Shown here: piece by piece, positions 33,789 to 57,687 of the stretch
Numbering within the stretch: position 1 is the stretch's first letter
Layout of the letters: the number at the start of each line of letters is the position of its first letter
DNA from: Cichorium intybus
Taxonomy: Eukaryota; Streptophyta; Magnoliopsida; Asterales; Asteraceae
Assembly (NCBI GenBank): GCA_023525715.1
Contig: CM042012.1
Location: 56,602,705-56,666,704, forward strand
Direction of reading: 5' to 3'
Length of the DNA: 64,000 nucleotides
Notes under the pieces: generated by a model
Seen by the model: the letters and a program-made list of their open reading frames with translations, nothing else
What the model was told of the DNA's origin: nothing
The model's database searches: none
Translations under genes and position numbers: made by a program

Positions 33789-35029
33789 TCAACATCCTCC
33801 AGGAGCAAATCCGACCTTCCCTGCAGACACATCGTACACAACCTCCAAGGTCTTTTGCTGAGTATTCCCAAATATACCAAAATCAGAATCATCCCGGTTC
33901 CCTGCAAAAGCTAAGCAATACACTTGATCCTCAATTGGATAAAGTATCCCTTGAGGTGGAATTTCCACGTTTACATTCCCACCCCAAACCACACTTATCT
34001 TGGGTATTGTGACATCACTATATTTGCTTAAATCATAGCATGTATCAAGTAGAGACGACGCTGATTTAGTCAAGGGGTATTGTGTCATTTCTGCTCGAAA
34101 CGCCTTACGTAGAGCCGAGTAGGCCGTAGGAGGGAGCCTTGTGATGACAGTTCCTGAGTCTATGATCATGCCCGATGTTGCAAACACCGTTGGACTTATT
34201 GATAATTTGTTTCCACCAACGTATATAGCTTCAAGATCAAGACCGTAGAAGGAGTTCCCTTGTGATTTAGAGAGCGGGGTGTAAGTAACATTGCTATCTA
34301 TTCCGCTACTTCCGAATGTTAGGTAACCAGTAGAGCTAGCTGTTGAAGGGAGACAATAGGAGAAGACTTTCCCATATTTTTTAGCGGACTGCAACACAAG
34401 AGACAACTTGTCCCTACCAAGTCCTATCAACCCAGCAGCACCTCGAAAGAGTCCTTCGTTTAACTGGCCACACCCAAAAAAGAAACCCTCAATTGGATCA
34501 TCTGGGAACAGTGTGAGTTTATCTTTTGCAAAGAATCCGGCTGTGATTGATCCATCTCCATATTGAATGCGATAAACACAAGTCGATGAGTCGCAAAGGG
34601 GTGGGTATCCTGTTGCTGAAGAGAGTCCAGAGCACTCGGTTGAGTTGCAAGTGATGTTTGAATATGTTGTAGATGAGGAAGGTTGAAATATGGGTTCTAT
34701 CTGGCTGTAGCAGGACCCGGCGCATGGCTGGCACTGTGTCCATGTTAAATCGCTGCCTGTGTCAAAAATGAGCGTAAGGAGTTTCTTTGGGGTGCCCAAT
34801 GCAACAGTCACTATGTAGTTTCCGGTTCCGATTGATCTGCCAGATTTTGCAATGAGAGTAGTCTTGGAGCCTTGGATGTCTTTTTTCCGTGTCTTGATGA
34901 TTGAGTCGACTCTAGACTGATCATGGGAGAAGATTTCTTCCACGGTCAAGGGTTTCACCATGCTGTCACTGAGCTTTGAGCATGGTCCATGTTTGTGAAC
35001 CACTTCCAAAGATCCCCTTTTCTTGTTAC
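33789..35029 (-). CDS. Nepenthesin-type aspartic protease (A1B family), 5' exon not found
   Basis: A continuous reading frame with pepsin-family features. Counted from the Leu encoded at 35009, it has the first catalytic motif DTGS at residues 83-86 (FDTGSDLTW), the flap region YGDGS at 150-154, and the second catalytic motif DSGT at 284-287. A cysteine-rich insert (C93, C96, C100, C121, C126) and an ending GFAPGGC are typical of the plant nepenthesin/CND41-like subgroup. Family members are secreted or plastid endopeptidases of about 450-480 residues. The EVVHKHGPC segment is the conserved start of the main exon. Here the frame opens without an ATG: codon 35009 is TTG and the frame continues upstream past a possible acceptor AG at 35031-35030. 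A short first exon with a signal peptide is expected upstream, but none is recognisable up to 36400. All catalytic residues are intact, so it may be functional or a recently 5'-truncated copy. Confidence 0.85.
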
Positions 35030-35724
35030 CTAGTTTATGAATTTTGATCTTATTCAGTGATTTTGTTCGAATAGGTTATATCATGTTGTATATACTTACT
35101 GGGCTAAAGCTGAAATTTGTATCTTAGGCGGTAGAAATTGTTTTCATTCATAACTTCAAACCGTAAAATTAACTTATGCCAGCCTGACAAACCTGTTTGG
35201 TTTGATGTAGTCTTAATTGCTCAGGTAATCGTATAGTTATGCTCTCATTGTATTTTATTCTTTTTGTTTTCCCAGATATTTTAGGATCTGCTAGCTCTAT
35301 GAGCCATGGATGCATGAAAGTATATGGCTCAGTTCTTTATCCACCCTTTATTAGAACTAATCGACTCCTGGAATGATTATCTAATGATCAAAGGTCATTG
35401 TAAATGACTTAACAAAAATGCTAAAAAGTAGGTTGCTGCTTGTGGGGAATTATCCAGTAGTAAAAAAAATTTAGACGAGTGAAAACATGCATGATGAGAA
35501 CGAAGCTCTCGTCCGACTTATAAATTTCATACAGTTTCCGTATCGTGATTGTGATATTTTTTGTTATTGTACTTGTCGTTTATTTTAGTACTGTATGATC
35601 ATTTTATTCTAATTATTTTCAGGGTTCTTCTACTTAATATTTGGATCGAGTTGAGTCAGTAAAAAACTTAGGTTAGCCTAAAAAAACTGTGTATTTGGAA
35701 TTTTCGATCAAAGATAAAAGTATT
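35030..35724. other. Upstream region of protease gene, nothing identified
   Basis: Searched for a signal-peptide exon on the minus strand; none was convincing. No repeat was recognised. Confidence 0.45.
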
Positions 35725-36403
35725 GGTCAAATCTGGTCACTTAACTTTTGGTTTTGTGTTTATTTAGTCATTTAACTTTTTTTAAGTTTTAAAATGTTAC
35801 TGAACTTATTAATTTGAGTCAAAATAGTCATTTAAATTTTTTTGTGGTCACTTAACTTTTGAAATTGTGCTAAAATGGTCACTATATTTTCGAAATTGTG
35901 CTACTTTAGTTTTATTTGTTTTCTTTTTTCTAGAATTTGTTTTTCCAAATTCATTTATTTTTTTACATGTTTGTTCACAATCCAATTTTTAGCTTCATTT
36001 TACTTTGTTTTTTAATGTTTGTTTATAACTTAATTTTTTACTATTTTTTTCATTTTTTTCCGCAATCTACTTATATAACTTCATTTTTTTACTTCGTTTT
36101 TCATGTTTTGTTTTTCAAAATCATGTAAAATTAGGTTATAAAACCAACTATAAAAAACGTATAAAAACAAAATAAAAAATAATTTGTAAAAAATTTCTGA
36201 AAAAAGAAATATACAAAATTGAATGAGTTTAATTTCGAAAGTTTAGTGACCATTTTGACACAATTTCAAAAGTTAAATTACCACAAAAAGAGTTTAGTGA
36301 CTAGTTTGGCATAAATTAATAAGTTTAGTTATCTTTTAAAACTTAAAAAAGAGTTAATTGACTAAATAAACACAAACCAAAATTTAAGTGACCAAATTTG
36401 ATC
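35725..36403. mobile_element. Foldback MITE with inverted repeats of about 190 bp
   Basis: The left arm starts GGTCAAATCTGGTCAC (35725) and pairs with GTGACCAAATTTGATC at 36388-36403. The similarity continues inwards through GTGTTTATTTAGTCA, TTTAAGTTTTAAAA and TTTTGAAATTGTG, at perhaps 80-85% by eye. The centre (about 35910-36220) is T-rich then A-rich and non-coding. No target duplication is certain, so the superfamily is undetermined. Confidence 0.75.
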
Positions 36404-36434
36404 TTAATCAATTAAATTTTTATTTAATCACATT

Positions 36435-36437
<3 letters not shown>

Positions 36438-36524
<87 letters not shown>
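36438..36524. repeat. (TA)n tract
   Basis: Pure TA dinucleotide run. It marks the left boundary of the duplicated block; the matching tract for copy B is 46952-47122. Confidence 0.95.
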
Positions 36525-36527
<3 letters not shown>

Positions 36528-37505
36528 CGGATCCAGTAAGGAATCCAATTTCAATGAAGACTGTGATAATAATTCTCGTTTGCTCATTCTGTCAAGGCAA
36601 TAACATCAAACGTAATTATTGCGTTTGACATAATCGTATGTGACGCTAGTCCATGGAACGTAATACGTACTCGATGATATAATCACATGTTAAATGCGTC
36701 CGTACAACATACTTTAGCCGAGTTTATTTATTTTTTGTATATTTATTTATTTTTTGAAACATTTTTTAACTTTTAATAAAATCGGTTTTTAGTTTCTAGT
36801 TTTTTTTTCATTTTTTTAGTTTTTTCGCTTGTTATTCAGTTTTTTGTTATGTTTTTTCAATTTATTTTTCGTTTAAAACTCGTTGTTTTCTTTTTTTAAC
36901 TCGCTTTTAATTATTAGGGTTAAGAATCATAACAAGTTTTAGAATTTGGATAATAACATGTTTCGGATCTTGAATCATAACAAGTTTTGGATCATTTAAT
37001 TTAAGAATGATAAATTTATGAAATAAAAAGTTCTGATTCATAACATCTTTTATCATTATGAATTTTTGATATTAAAAGTTTATTAATATAAAATTTTGAT
37101 TAACCACATTTGTGGATCTTGGAACGATCCAAAAATTAAGACACATTTTCGTATTATTTTAACTTTTGAATCATAATAAGTTTGATTTAACACATTTTTG
37201 GATTATAATAGTTTTTATTCATAAAAATTCCATTTATAACAGTTTGAATCATAAAACATATTTTTATTTTTTAACTACATTTATTAGAAAATTATGTTAG
37301 GATTCTATAAAAATTAATAACGTCTAGTTATTCGAATTAAATCTATAGCACATTAAAATTACTAAAAAGAAGAAAAAAGCAACTTCTAAAAAACCTATAC
37401 TATTAGTTGCGTCAAACATGGAGCTGGTTTTTTATATAGAATAGAAACGTAAATGTTAATTTATAATATAATAACGTATTTTAATAGTCCTAATTTAAAG
37501 TGATC
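36525..37505. repeat. Repeat unit with recurring AATCATAACAAGTTTTG motif
   Basis: It starts GTTCGGATCCAGTAAGGAATCC immediately after the (TA)n tract. Between 36925 and 37255 a motif of the type GAATCATAA(C/T)A(A)GTTT recurs at least five times (also as GATTCATAAC). No ORF and no clear opposite terminus were found. Copy B: 47123-48100. Confidence 0.45.

Positions 37506-37551
<46 letters not shown>
37506..37551. repeat. (TTA)n microsatellite
   Basis: About 15 TTA units; copy B has a similar run at about 48102-48147. Confidence 0.9.
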
Positions 37552-37552
<1 letters not shown>

Positions 37553-39648
37553 GAAGTCATTCAAATCATCGTGGTTGAAGAAAAACAATTTTTTGCACCA
37601 TATTCGTTTGAAACTCCCTTAATTAATCTTTCAACTTTCACCTATTTAACATCTATCACTCAATAGTTTTTCTAACTTATATCTTAGATACATAGGAATT
37701 TGAAAAAAAAAATACTTAATTACATGAAAAATATATTTTAAGGTTAATAACATAAAAACCACCTAATTTAAGAAAAATTCTAGTTTAACCACTATATTTG
37801 TTTTTGTTCCATAAAAACCGCTCATACTTTCAAAAAAAAACTTCATATAGACCACTATTCATTTTATTTTATAACGTTTAACGATTTTTTTCATCGAAAG
37901 GTTATGTGAAAAGTTTTATGTCGACATTTTAAGCAAATATTAGAACTTCATTGAAGTGAAAATGATACATAATGTTGTCTACATATAATTTTAGTTTTTG
38001 TAACTACAACTCTTCGGCCACATTGTGAATGCATAGAGTCTCCAATTTAATCCACTAAATTTTGAATGCGACGGAGGTAAGAAGTGTTCCGATTTGGCAA
38101 CATACAATCATGACTTTAATTTGTTATAGTGGTCGCAATGTATCTTTTTAAAAATATGAGTGGTTTTTAGAACAAAAAATATAGTGCTTAAATCGGATTT
38201 GACAAAACTGTAGTTGTTTTTATATTCTTAGCCCTATATTTTAATACTAAATGTCTTCAACACTAATTAATCACTACAACTCAAGAGTTTTTAACTTATG
38301 ACGTTTAATTGGTACGTGTGACATGTATTATCTTAATATAGATACATATAGTTCACATAACTAGATTATGTTGTTAAAGTTTAGAGAATAACATGGTGGG
38401 AATGATAACATGGGAACACATAAAACTCTACATTGGAGTGTGTGTATTTGTATGGAAGGTGAAGGAAGTACTCAACTTTGGAAGATGTCATTTTGTATAC
38501 GTCCATATTTTTAATAGTTTTTATTATTGTTCGTGTGGTCTTCTTGAGATATACGATGAAGATTGTGAGTTCAGTTAATGTATTATAAAAAAGACATGTA
38601 TATGAATATGAATATGTTAAATGTATGTAAATATTAGCTTGATCATTTTTTTTATTTCCTATATGCATTGATTCTTTAGAAATACGAAATACATGTTGAA
38701 TTTGTTTTTTATTTTGTTACAAAGAAAAATAATAATTAGCCTTAAGCCATATTAAGTTGATTTCTTAATATATTAAACATATTTATTATTCTACTTCTAA
38801 TTCTAACTCGTTAATTTATAATACAATATACTTAGTTTATTAGTTTAGATCTATCTTTCTATGTAAAAAATCATTTTAATGTCACACAACTTTTCAATAA
38901 TTGATATAATATACTTAATTTGTTAATTTAGATACATCATTAAAGAGAAAAATAAATAAACATTTCAACTAAACATAAAAGAAAATCTAAAGTCTATTTT
39001 TTAAATACTTAAAAATTTTTCAATGTAAAATCTAAATTGCAATGTCAAATTAATTAAAACATTGTCCGAAAACTATTTTGATAATCATGTAAAGTTTTAA
39101 AAAAATTAGATTTAACTATCAATAATAATAGTTAAAAGTAACATTAAATTAACATTATATTATTACCTCACAAACTAAAAAGAATGTTTGATATTTGAAA
39201 TAATCATAATGAGAAAAATCAAAAGGTTGAAACAAATAATTTAATTTAAATTAATTGACCATAACAATAATTAGAAATAATACAAAATAGATATTTTATT
39301 GAAATTGATTCAAGTGCAACATGTGGTTAAAGGTCACTGTGATGATGTCGTTCTAATATATGTTTATCTTAACTAATTAATCATACATATAGTTAAAAAT
39401 AACAATACATTGAAATTACATTCATTTTTTTCAATAATAACATAAGAGTAAAAACGATTTGGATTAAATGGTTTTAATAGATGTCATGTTATCATATAAT
39501 TCAAGATAGTTACAATGTTTTACATTAACTTAGAATAAAAATTATTATTTCTAAGTTACAAACAATTAAATAGTTACCTTTAATAACATATATTTATAAA
39601 AACATTTAGCTACATAGTTGTATTTTGCGCAACATGTGGGCACTCGGC

Positions 39649-39653
<5 letters not shown>
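37552..39653. other. AT-rich non-coding stretch
   Basis: No gene is supported. A frame of 95 codons on the minus strand (38381-38668) has a composition driven by AT richness and is only maintained in copy B because the copies are nearly identical. Confidence 0.5.

Positions 39654-39723
<70 letters not shown>
39654..39723. repeat. (GT)n microsatellite
   Basis: A run of about 35 GT units; copy B is shorter and interrupted (about 50253-50303). Confidence 0.95.
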
Positions 39724-39724
<1 letters not shown>

Positions 39725-40002
39725 AAGGGTTCGAATGAGACCACTAGAAGGTGAGAAACCATGAGAACAACTCATTTACATTTTAAGGTATTTTTAATTT
39801 TTCAACACTTGTTTTTTATCAAAACAAAATTAGCAAACATATAAAATTTGATAATTATCATTTCTTTGCTATTAAACATTGGTATTGATGTGTTTTAAAG
39901 AAAAAAATTTACGTTATATTATTCACAGTTTAGTAACTACAAAACTTGTTAAATTATTAATATTGTAAAACATATTAGAAAATAAAAAAAATTATTAAGT
40001 TT
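39724..40002. mobile_element. Inverted-repeat element, right end lost in copy A
   Basis: The left terminus GGGTTCGAATGAGACC follows the (GT)n run. In copy B the element is complete (50304-50700) with a diverged inverted right terminus. In copy A the sequence jumps from TTTAATATAT to the GAGAGAGAGA run at 40013, so its right end and the adjoining SINE are missing. Confidence 0.5.
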
Positions 40003-40021
40003 AATATATATAGAGAGAGAG

Positions 40022-47125
<7,104 letters not shown>

Positions 47126-48101
47126 TGGATCCAGTAAGGAATCCAATTTCAATGAATACTGTGATAATAATTCTCGTTTGCTCATTCTGTCAACGCAATA
47201 ACATCAAACGTAATTATTGCGTTTGACATAATCGTATGTGACGCTAGTCCATGGAACGTAATACGTACTCGATGATATAATCACATGTTAAATGCGTCCG
47301 TACAACATACTTTAGCCGAGTTTATTTATTTTTTGTATATTTATTTATTTTTTGAAACATTTTTTAACTTTTAATAAAATCGGTTTTTAGTTTTTAGTTT
47401 TTTTTCATTTTTTTAGTTTTTTCGCTTGTTATTCAGTTTTTTGTTATGTTTTTTAATTTATTTTTCGTTTAAAACTCGTTGTTTTCTTTTTTTAACTCGC
47501 TTTTAATTATTAGGGTTAAGAATCATAACAAGTTTTAGAATTTGGATAATAACATGTTTCGGATCTTGAATCATAACAAGTTTTGGATTATTTAATTTAA
47601 GAATGATAAATTTATGAAATAAAAAGTTCTGATTCATAACATCTTTTATCATTATGAATTTTTGATATTAAAAGTTTATTAATATAAAATTTTGATTAAC
47701 CACATTTGTGGATCTTGGAACGATCCAAAAATTAAGACACATTTTCGTATTATTTTAACTTTTGAATCATAATAAGTTTGATTTAACACATTTTTGGATT
47801 ATAATAGTTTTTATTCATAAAAATTCCATTTATAACAGTTTGAATCATAAAATATATTTTTATTTTTTAACTACATTTATTAGAAAATTATGTTAGGATT
47901 CTATAAAAATTAATAACGTCTAGTTATTCGAATTAAATCTATAGCACATTAAAATTACTAAAAAGAAGAAAAACGCAACTTCTAAAAAACCTATACTATT
48001 AGTTGCGTCAAACATGGAGCTGGTTTTTTATATAGAATAGAAACGTAAATGTTAATTTATTATATAATAACGTATTTTAATAGTCCTAATTTAAAGTGAT
48101 C

Positions 48102-48148
<47 letters not shown>

Positions 48149-50248
48149 GAAGTCATTCAAATCATCGTGGTTGAAGAAAAACAATTTTTTGCACCATATT
48201 CGTTTGAAACTCCCTTAATTAATCTTTCAACTTTCACCTATTTAACATCTATCACTCAATAGTTTTTCTAACTTATATATTAGATACATAGGAATTTGAA
48301 AAAAAAAAAATACTTAATTACATGAAAAATATATTTTAAGGTTAATAACATAAAAACCACCTAATTTAAGAAAAATTCTAGTTTAACCACTATATTTGTT
48401 TTTGTTCCATAAAAACCGCTCATACTTTCAAAAAAAACTTCATATAGACCACTATTCATTTTATTTTATAACGTTTAACGATTTTTTTCATCGAAAGGTT
48501 ATGTGAAAAGTTTTATGTCGACATTTTAAGCAAATATTAGAACTTCATTGAAGTGAAAATGATACATAATGTTGTCTACATATAATTTTAGTTTTTGTAA
48601 CTACAACTCTTCGGCCACATTGTGAATACATAGAGTGTCCAATTTAATCCACTAAATTTTGAATGCGACGGAGGTAAGAAGTGTTCCGATTTGGCAACAT
48701 ACAATCATGACTTTAATTTGTTATAGTGGTCGCAATGTATCTTTTTAAAAATATGAGTGGTTTTTAGAACAAAAAATATAGTGCTTAAATCGGATTTGAC
48801 AAAACTGTAGTTGTTTTTATATTCTTAGCCCTATATTTTAATACTAAATGTCTTCAACACTAATTAATCACTACAACTCAAGAGTTTTTAACTTATGACG
48901 TTTAATTGGTACGTGTGACATGTATTATCTTAATATAGATACATATAGTTCACATAACTAGATTATGTTGTTAAAGTTTAGAGAATAACATGGTGGGAAT
49001 GATAACATGGGAACACATAAAACTCTACATTGGAGTGTGTGTATTTGTATGGAAGGTGAAGGAAGTACTCAACTTTGGAAGATATCATTTTGTATAAGTC
49101 CATATTTTTAATAGTTTTTATTATTGTTCGTGTGGTCTTCTTGAGATATACGATGAAGATTGTGAGTTCAGTTAATGTATTATAAAAAAGACATGTATAT
49201 GAATATGAATATGTTAAATGTATGTAAATATTAGCTTGATCATTTTTTTTATTTCCTATATGCATTGATTCTTGAGAAATACGAAATACATGTTGAATTT
49301 GTTTTTTATTTTGTTACAAAGAAAAATAATAATTAGCCTTAAGCCATATTAAGTTGATTTCTTAATATATTAAACATATTTATTATTCTACTTCTAATTC
49401 TAACTCGTTAATTTATAATACAATATACTTAGTTTATTAGTTTAGATCTATCTTTCTATGTAAAAAAAATCATTTTAATGTCACACAACTTTTCAATAAT
49501 TGATATAATATACTTAATTTGTTAATTTAGATACATCATTAAAGAGAAAAATAAATAAACATTTCAACTAAACATAAAAGAAAATCTAAAGTCTATTTTT
49601 TAAATACTTAAAAACTTTTCAATGTAAAATCTAAATTGCAATGTCAAATTAATTAAAACATTGTCCGAAAACTATTTTGATAATCATGTAAAGTTTTAAA
49701 AAAAATTAGATTTAACTATCAATAATAATAGTTAAAAGTAACATTAAATTAACATTATATTATTACCTCACAAACTAAAAAGAATGTTTGATATTTGAAA
49801 TAATCATAATGAGAAAAATCAAAAGGTTGAAACAAATAATTTAATTTAAATTAATTGACCATAACAATAATTAGAAATAATACAAAATAGATATTTTATT
49901 GAAATTGATTCAAGTGCAACATGTGGTTAAAGGTCACTGTGATGATGTCGTTCTAATATATGTTTATCTTAACTAATTAATCATACATATAGTTAAAAAT
50001 AACAATACATTGAAATTACATTCATTTTTTTCAATAATAACATAAGAGTAAAAACGATTTGGATTAAATGGTTTTAATAGATGTCATGTTATCATATAAT
50101 TCAAGATAGTTACAATGTTTTACATTAACTTAGAATAAAAATTATTATTTCTAAGTTACAAACAATTAAATAGTTACCTTTAATAACATATATTTATAAA
50201 AACATTTAGCAACATAGTTGTATTTTGCGCAACATGTGGGCACTCGGC

Positions 50249-50293
<45 letters not shown>

Positions 50294-50303
50294 TGTGTGT
50301 GTG

Positions 50304-51082
<779 letters not shown>

Positions 51083-51298
51083 AGGGTTCAAATGAGAACC
51101 ATTAAATGTTGACAACCGTGAGAACCAATCTCGACCCTTGAAGCAATTCATCGGATGGTTGAACATATACAGAGGTTAACCAGTGTAAACATGTTGTAGA
51201 CGATCAAACCACACAACCGTTTGATCAAACCATTGTAAAATAATATGTGGTCTAAATTAGTTCTTTTAATTCTCAATTTTTTATTATTCTAATTTATA

Positions 51299-53063
<1,765 letters not shown>

Positions 53064-53496
53064 TGTAAACGATGTTTTTGTTTACTTCTTAGCCACTTTG
53101 TGATAGATAATAGAATAAATACAAATTTATTAAAGGTCTGCTTAACATATTATACAAATAATAGGGATGGCCCTTTCCCGTGAAGCTTCCACGAATAACT
53201 CTTCCTCGGCTACTGTCAATATCTTATTAGGCACATGTGTTTATGATATTTGAGTACTGTTATTAAATCTGATTACCCGCAATTAGTAAGTTACATGTGG
53301 ATGAATTTCATTTATTTGATCAATTAAAATAAAAATGATTGACCTTTAATATTTAAGTCGTGAATAAAGGTAACTGGATACACATCAAGAGCTTAGTGGA
53401 CGGGCTACAAATAGATGATGTTTTAAAATGATTGATCCTTTATTTAACATGTAACTGGTAAATTATATATAAGAAGAGAAAGCTATGTAAGGAAAA

Positions 53497-53685
53497 CTAA
53501 CCATTAATAGACGGGCTACAGATGGAGGATGATATGAAAGAGCTTAGTTTGACAGTTTGATAATGGTGGGCTATGGCTTCTATTGCGTCTTCACTTGTCT
53601 CCAAAGTACTTTCTTTTCTTGCAACAACCAAAAAGAAGAGAAAACATGATGAAAGGACGAAGAAGATAGAGTTGGATGGTTCCAT
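53497..53685 (-). CDS. Possible small secreted peptide, copy B
   Basis: It encodes the same 62 residues as 42398-42586, with the same TATA-like element at 53739-53730. All comments on copy A apply. The equality of the two ORFs reflects the recent duplication. Confidence 0.35.
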   Translation of the reverse strand: MEPSNSIFFVLSSCFLFFLVVARKESTLETSEDAIEAIAHHYQTVKLSSFISSSICSPSING

Positions 53686-54240
53686 TTCGTCTTTCTTAGT
53701 GACACTTCTCTTACTTCGTCCGTAACACTTATTTATAACCATTATCAGAGGTGCACAATTGTGTTCAGAGATCAGGTCGGTCCCAAGACTAGTTGAATGT
53801 CATACCCCGGTACCTCATCTATGACGTAACATAGATATGTAACCAATACATATTCTAAGGGATAATTTTGAAATCAACAGTCTTGGTGAACTTCTTTTTT
53901 TACCATTTCGGCTTATTCATTACATGGAATGCAATCATAACAAATTTCCTAGATTAATTAACAACCATACAAAAAGCACATTTCCATGTAACATTACTCA
54001 GACACATATTAATGCCTAACTAGAAGTCTAGAACTATATCAACGTAGTGCATCACACATATCATGAAATTGGTGTCCTGTAAACAAGATACCTATGTACT
54101 AACTGCTAATGTGTATATTTATATTGGGCCCATACAATCATTACTAGAAAAGACGTGAAATTCCGACGGTTAATTCAACAATTATATTCTGTCGCAAAAT
54201 TTCTTGTACATATTTATATGTCTTTGTATAGACATCTGTG

Positions 54241-55505
<1,265 letters not shown>

Positions 55506-56004
55506 GCGAATGATTTTGTACGCGCGGTGCGGCTTTAAAGGATCCGCGCGCGGTGCGCCGCTAATGAGAAAAACCCTAATTCGATTTTAAACGCCTATAT
55601 AAAGGGCTCCAGCCCTATGGTTCGTGTTTTTGGGAAATTTCTATAGTGGAGTCGACTGGTTTCAACAGAGACTTTTTGGTTCCATGGCTTTGGAGGTTTG
55701 AAGGAAGAGATACAACGTGGGGAAAGGCTTGTAGTCGATCGGGTGCATTCTTCTGTTCTCCAGAAGCAAGGTAAGAGGATCTACCTTCTGATATTTCATT
55801 TTCATCTCGTCATAGGGTGTTACCCATTGGTTTGTAGCCTTAGATGAATTGTAACACTTAGGGTTTGGACCAAGGACATGCATGGACTTGCATGTCCATA
55901 AAGAAGTGATCTTAGGGTAGTTTCTGATCCCAGGAAGGGTGTAGAAAGGAACCCTAGCCGATTGATGTACTGTTAAGCGCTAAAAATATTTTGGAATGTT
56001 ACGA

Positions 56005-56111
56005 GCCGTGACGCGGACTGGCTATGTCAGCGGCGTGGACTCGGCTGAACCCCCGTAATTGTGCAATGATAGCCGCGGCGCGTGGGTCGAGAAGCCACAC
56101 CGCGGCGAGCG
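56005..56111 (+). repeat. CGCG-motif quartet in Ty3 LTR
   Basis: Blocks CCGTGACGCGG and GCGGCGTGG, spacer of about 35 bp, then CCGCGGCGCGTGGG and CACCGCGGCGAGCG. The 3' LTR has the same quartet at 62752-62860 with CpG-type substitutions. It lies about 400 bp downstream of the TATA box, so inside the transcribed part of the LTR. Confidence 0.5.
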
Positions 56112-56412
56112 ACTGTTTGACCCTAAGGTTTAGTTTTGACCCTGGTTTGGTGGTAAACGTTGGGTCTGACTTTTAGGCAAGTCAATAGGAGTTTGGTCAG
56201 TGCTTGACATGTTGTGTATGTGGGATATAGGTGTGTGAACGAGCTAAGTGGGGATATTAAAGTATATTTGTGCGGTTTCAAATGAGGTGAGTATCCTCAC
56301 CTTACTATATGATGTTGCATGTTAGGCATCTTGTGTGTTATTTACAGTTATATGATTTTCTCTATATCTATGGTTATTTGTTATTGGGCTCAGTACTGAT
56401 ACGTGTCCCCTC

Positions 56413-56590
56413 GTAGCTGTTGTATGGCGAGTTGGACTATTTCCTTGTCCCATAGTTGTTGTATGATGGGCTGGGCCATAACCGGGAACCCATAGCTGTT
56501 GTATGATGGGTAAAACCTTCCCGTGTCCATAGCTGTTGTATGATGGATGCCCGTAGCGTATGATGGACGCCCGTAGCTGTTGTATGGCGG
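56413..56590 (+). repeat. Minisatellite in 5' LTR (GTAGCTGTTGTATGATGG units)
   Basis: Six variable-length units share (C/G)(A/G)TAGCTGTTGTATG(A/G)(T/C)GG; one unit is shortened to CGTAGCGTATGATGG. The 3' LTR (63161-63280) has four units. Confidence 0.8.
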
Positions 56591-56908
56591 GTAGGGTCGG
56601 GTCGTTCTCGAGGACGGGTTGTTTAATGTGTGGGCATGTATGGTAATTTGTGGACTCGCTAAGCTTTAAGCTTACCCGTTGATTTTATAACATTTCAGGT
56701 ATTTCAAATGACAAAGGGAAGGGCAAGGCGTGACGGCGGCGCATCGCATACAAGAGATTTATTTTAATGAACTATATTAGTATTTTCAAATGTTTCCGCT
56801 GTTGGTTTAAGTAATATGTTGAACAGTTTTACTTTTTGGAATAAATATTTTATTGGAACCTTGATAATAAATGAATTTTAGAAATTTTGAAATTGGGGCA
56901 TTACAAAT

Positions 56909-56921
56909 TGGTATCAGAGCC
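56909..56921 (+). other. Primer-binding site of Ty3 element
   Basis: TGGTATCAGAGCC, initiator tRNA-Met type, three bases after the LTR end. Confidence 0.92.
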
Positions 56922-57687
56922 TTGGTTTGAGGGATTTGGATGACTGTATTGGGAATCCAAACTCAAACTTAGGACTAAGCGATTTTGTTAAGAAAATGTT
57001 TTTGGAAGGTTAAATTAAAGTAAAAGAAGATGCGATGCGAACCGTCAGCCGAGCTCAAGTAAGTTTTGTGATTCCCAATTACCCATGCCAAGTTTGTATT
57101 ATGTGATAAAATGTATTGTGCTAGGATGTAAAGTTACCTGGATAGTATACTTTGTAGACTGTTTTGTGCCATATGTGCTGCTTTGGAATTTTATGCTACT
57201 GTCGTTAGGTTGCTTAGTGAATGCTGGTAGGTTATATACAATTAGGGTAAGATAGCCTGAGAATTCTTGGTCTGGCCTTACTGGCTGTTCCTTGTTTGGT
57301 TGTGACTTTAGGGTAGATCAGTTATTCAAACGTCTATCTTATTCCTGATAGTGTACGGCTGTGCATTCGTGAGGCGACTCGACGACATTAGCAATAGTTC
57401 TCTTAGGCACGTGTGAGATGGAGAGTTAGATCAAAAGATTAGGAACCACGGTGCATGACCACATGAGTCATAGGAAATGGTTTAGTGTGTGTGACATTTT
57501 AGGAGGATGATTGACGAACTTGGAACAAGGGCGAATGGGTGTGGAAGGTAGTACCAGGCCAGTATTACCGAAAGCATGGTATTCACGCTTGAGTCAAGGG
57601 TAGTCAACCAAAGTCCTAGAAAGTCAAGTAGTTGGGTAGATAGGAGTGACCCGAGTATTGATATTAGAAACTGTTGCGTATTTCAGA
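56922..57687 (+). other. Untranslated leader of Ty3 element
   Basis: About 770 bp between the primer site and the gag start. No ORF is supported. Confidence 0.6.

Larger units (their letters stand above)
55517..56905 (+). repeat. 5' LTR of Ty3 element
   Basis: 1389 bp. Its first 50 bases differ from the 3' LTR by apparent deletions in the GC-rich region; the rest is colinear. Features: a GC cassette at 55517-55562, TATA box TATATAA at 55596-55602, a second CGCG quartet at 56005-56111, a minisatellite at 56413-56590, and GATAATAAATGAATTTTA near 56862, which is absent from the 3' LTR. Confidence 0.88.

Noticed and set aside
38381..38668. 95-codon minus-strand ORF repeated at 48978-49265
   Set aside because: Persistence reflects the recent duplication; the composition is that of AT-rich non-coding DNA and no signal or domain is seen.
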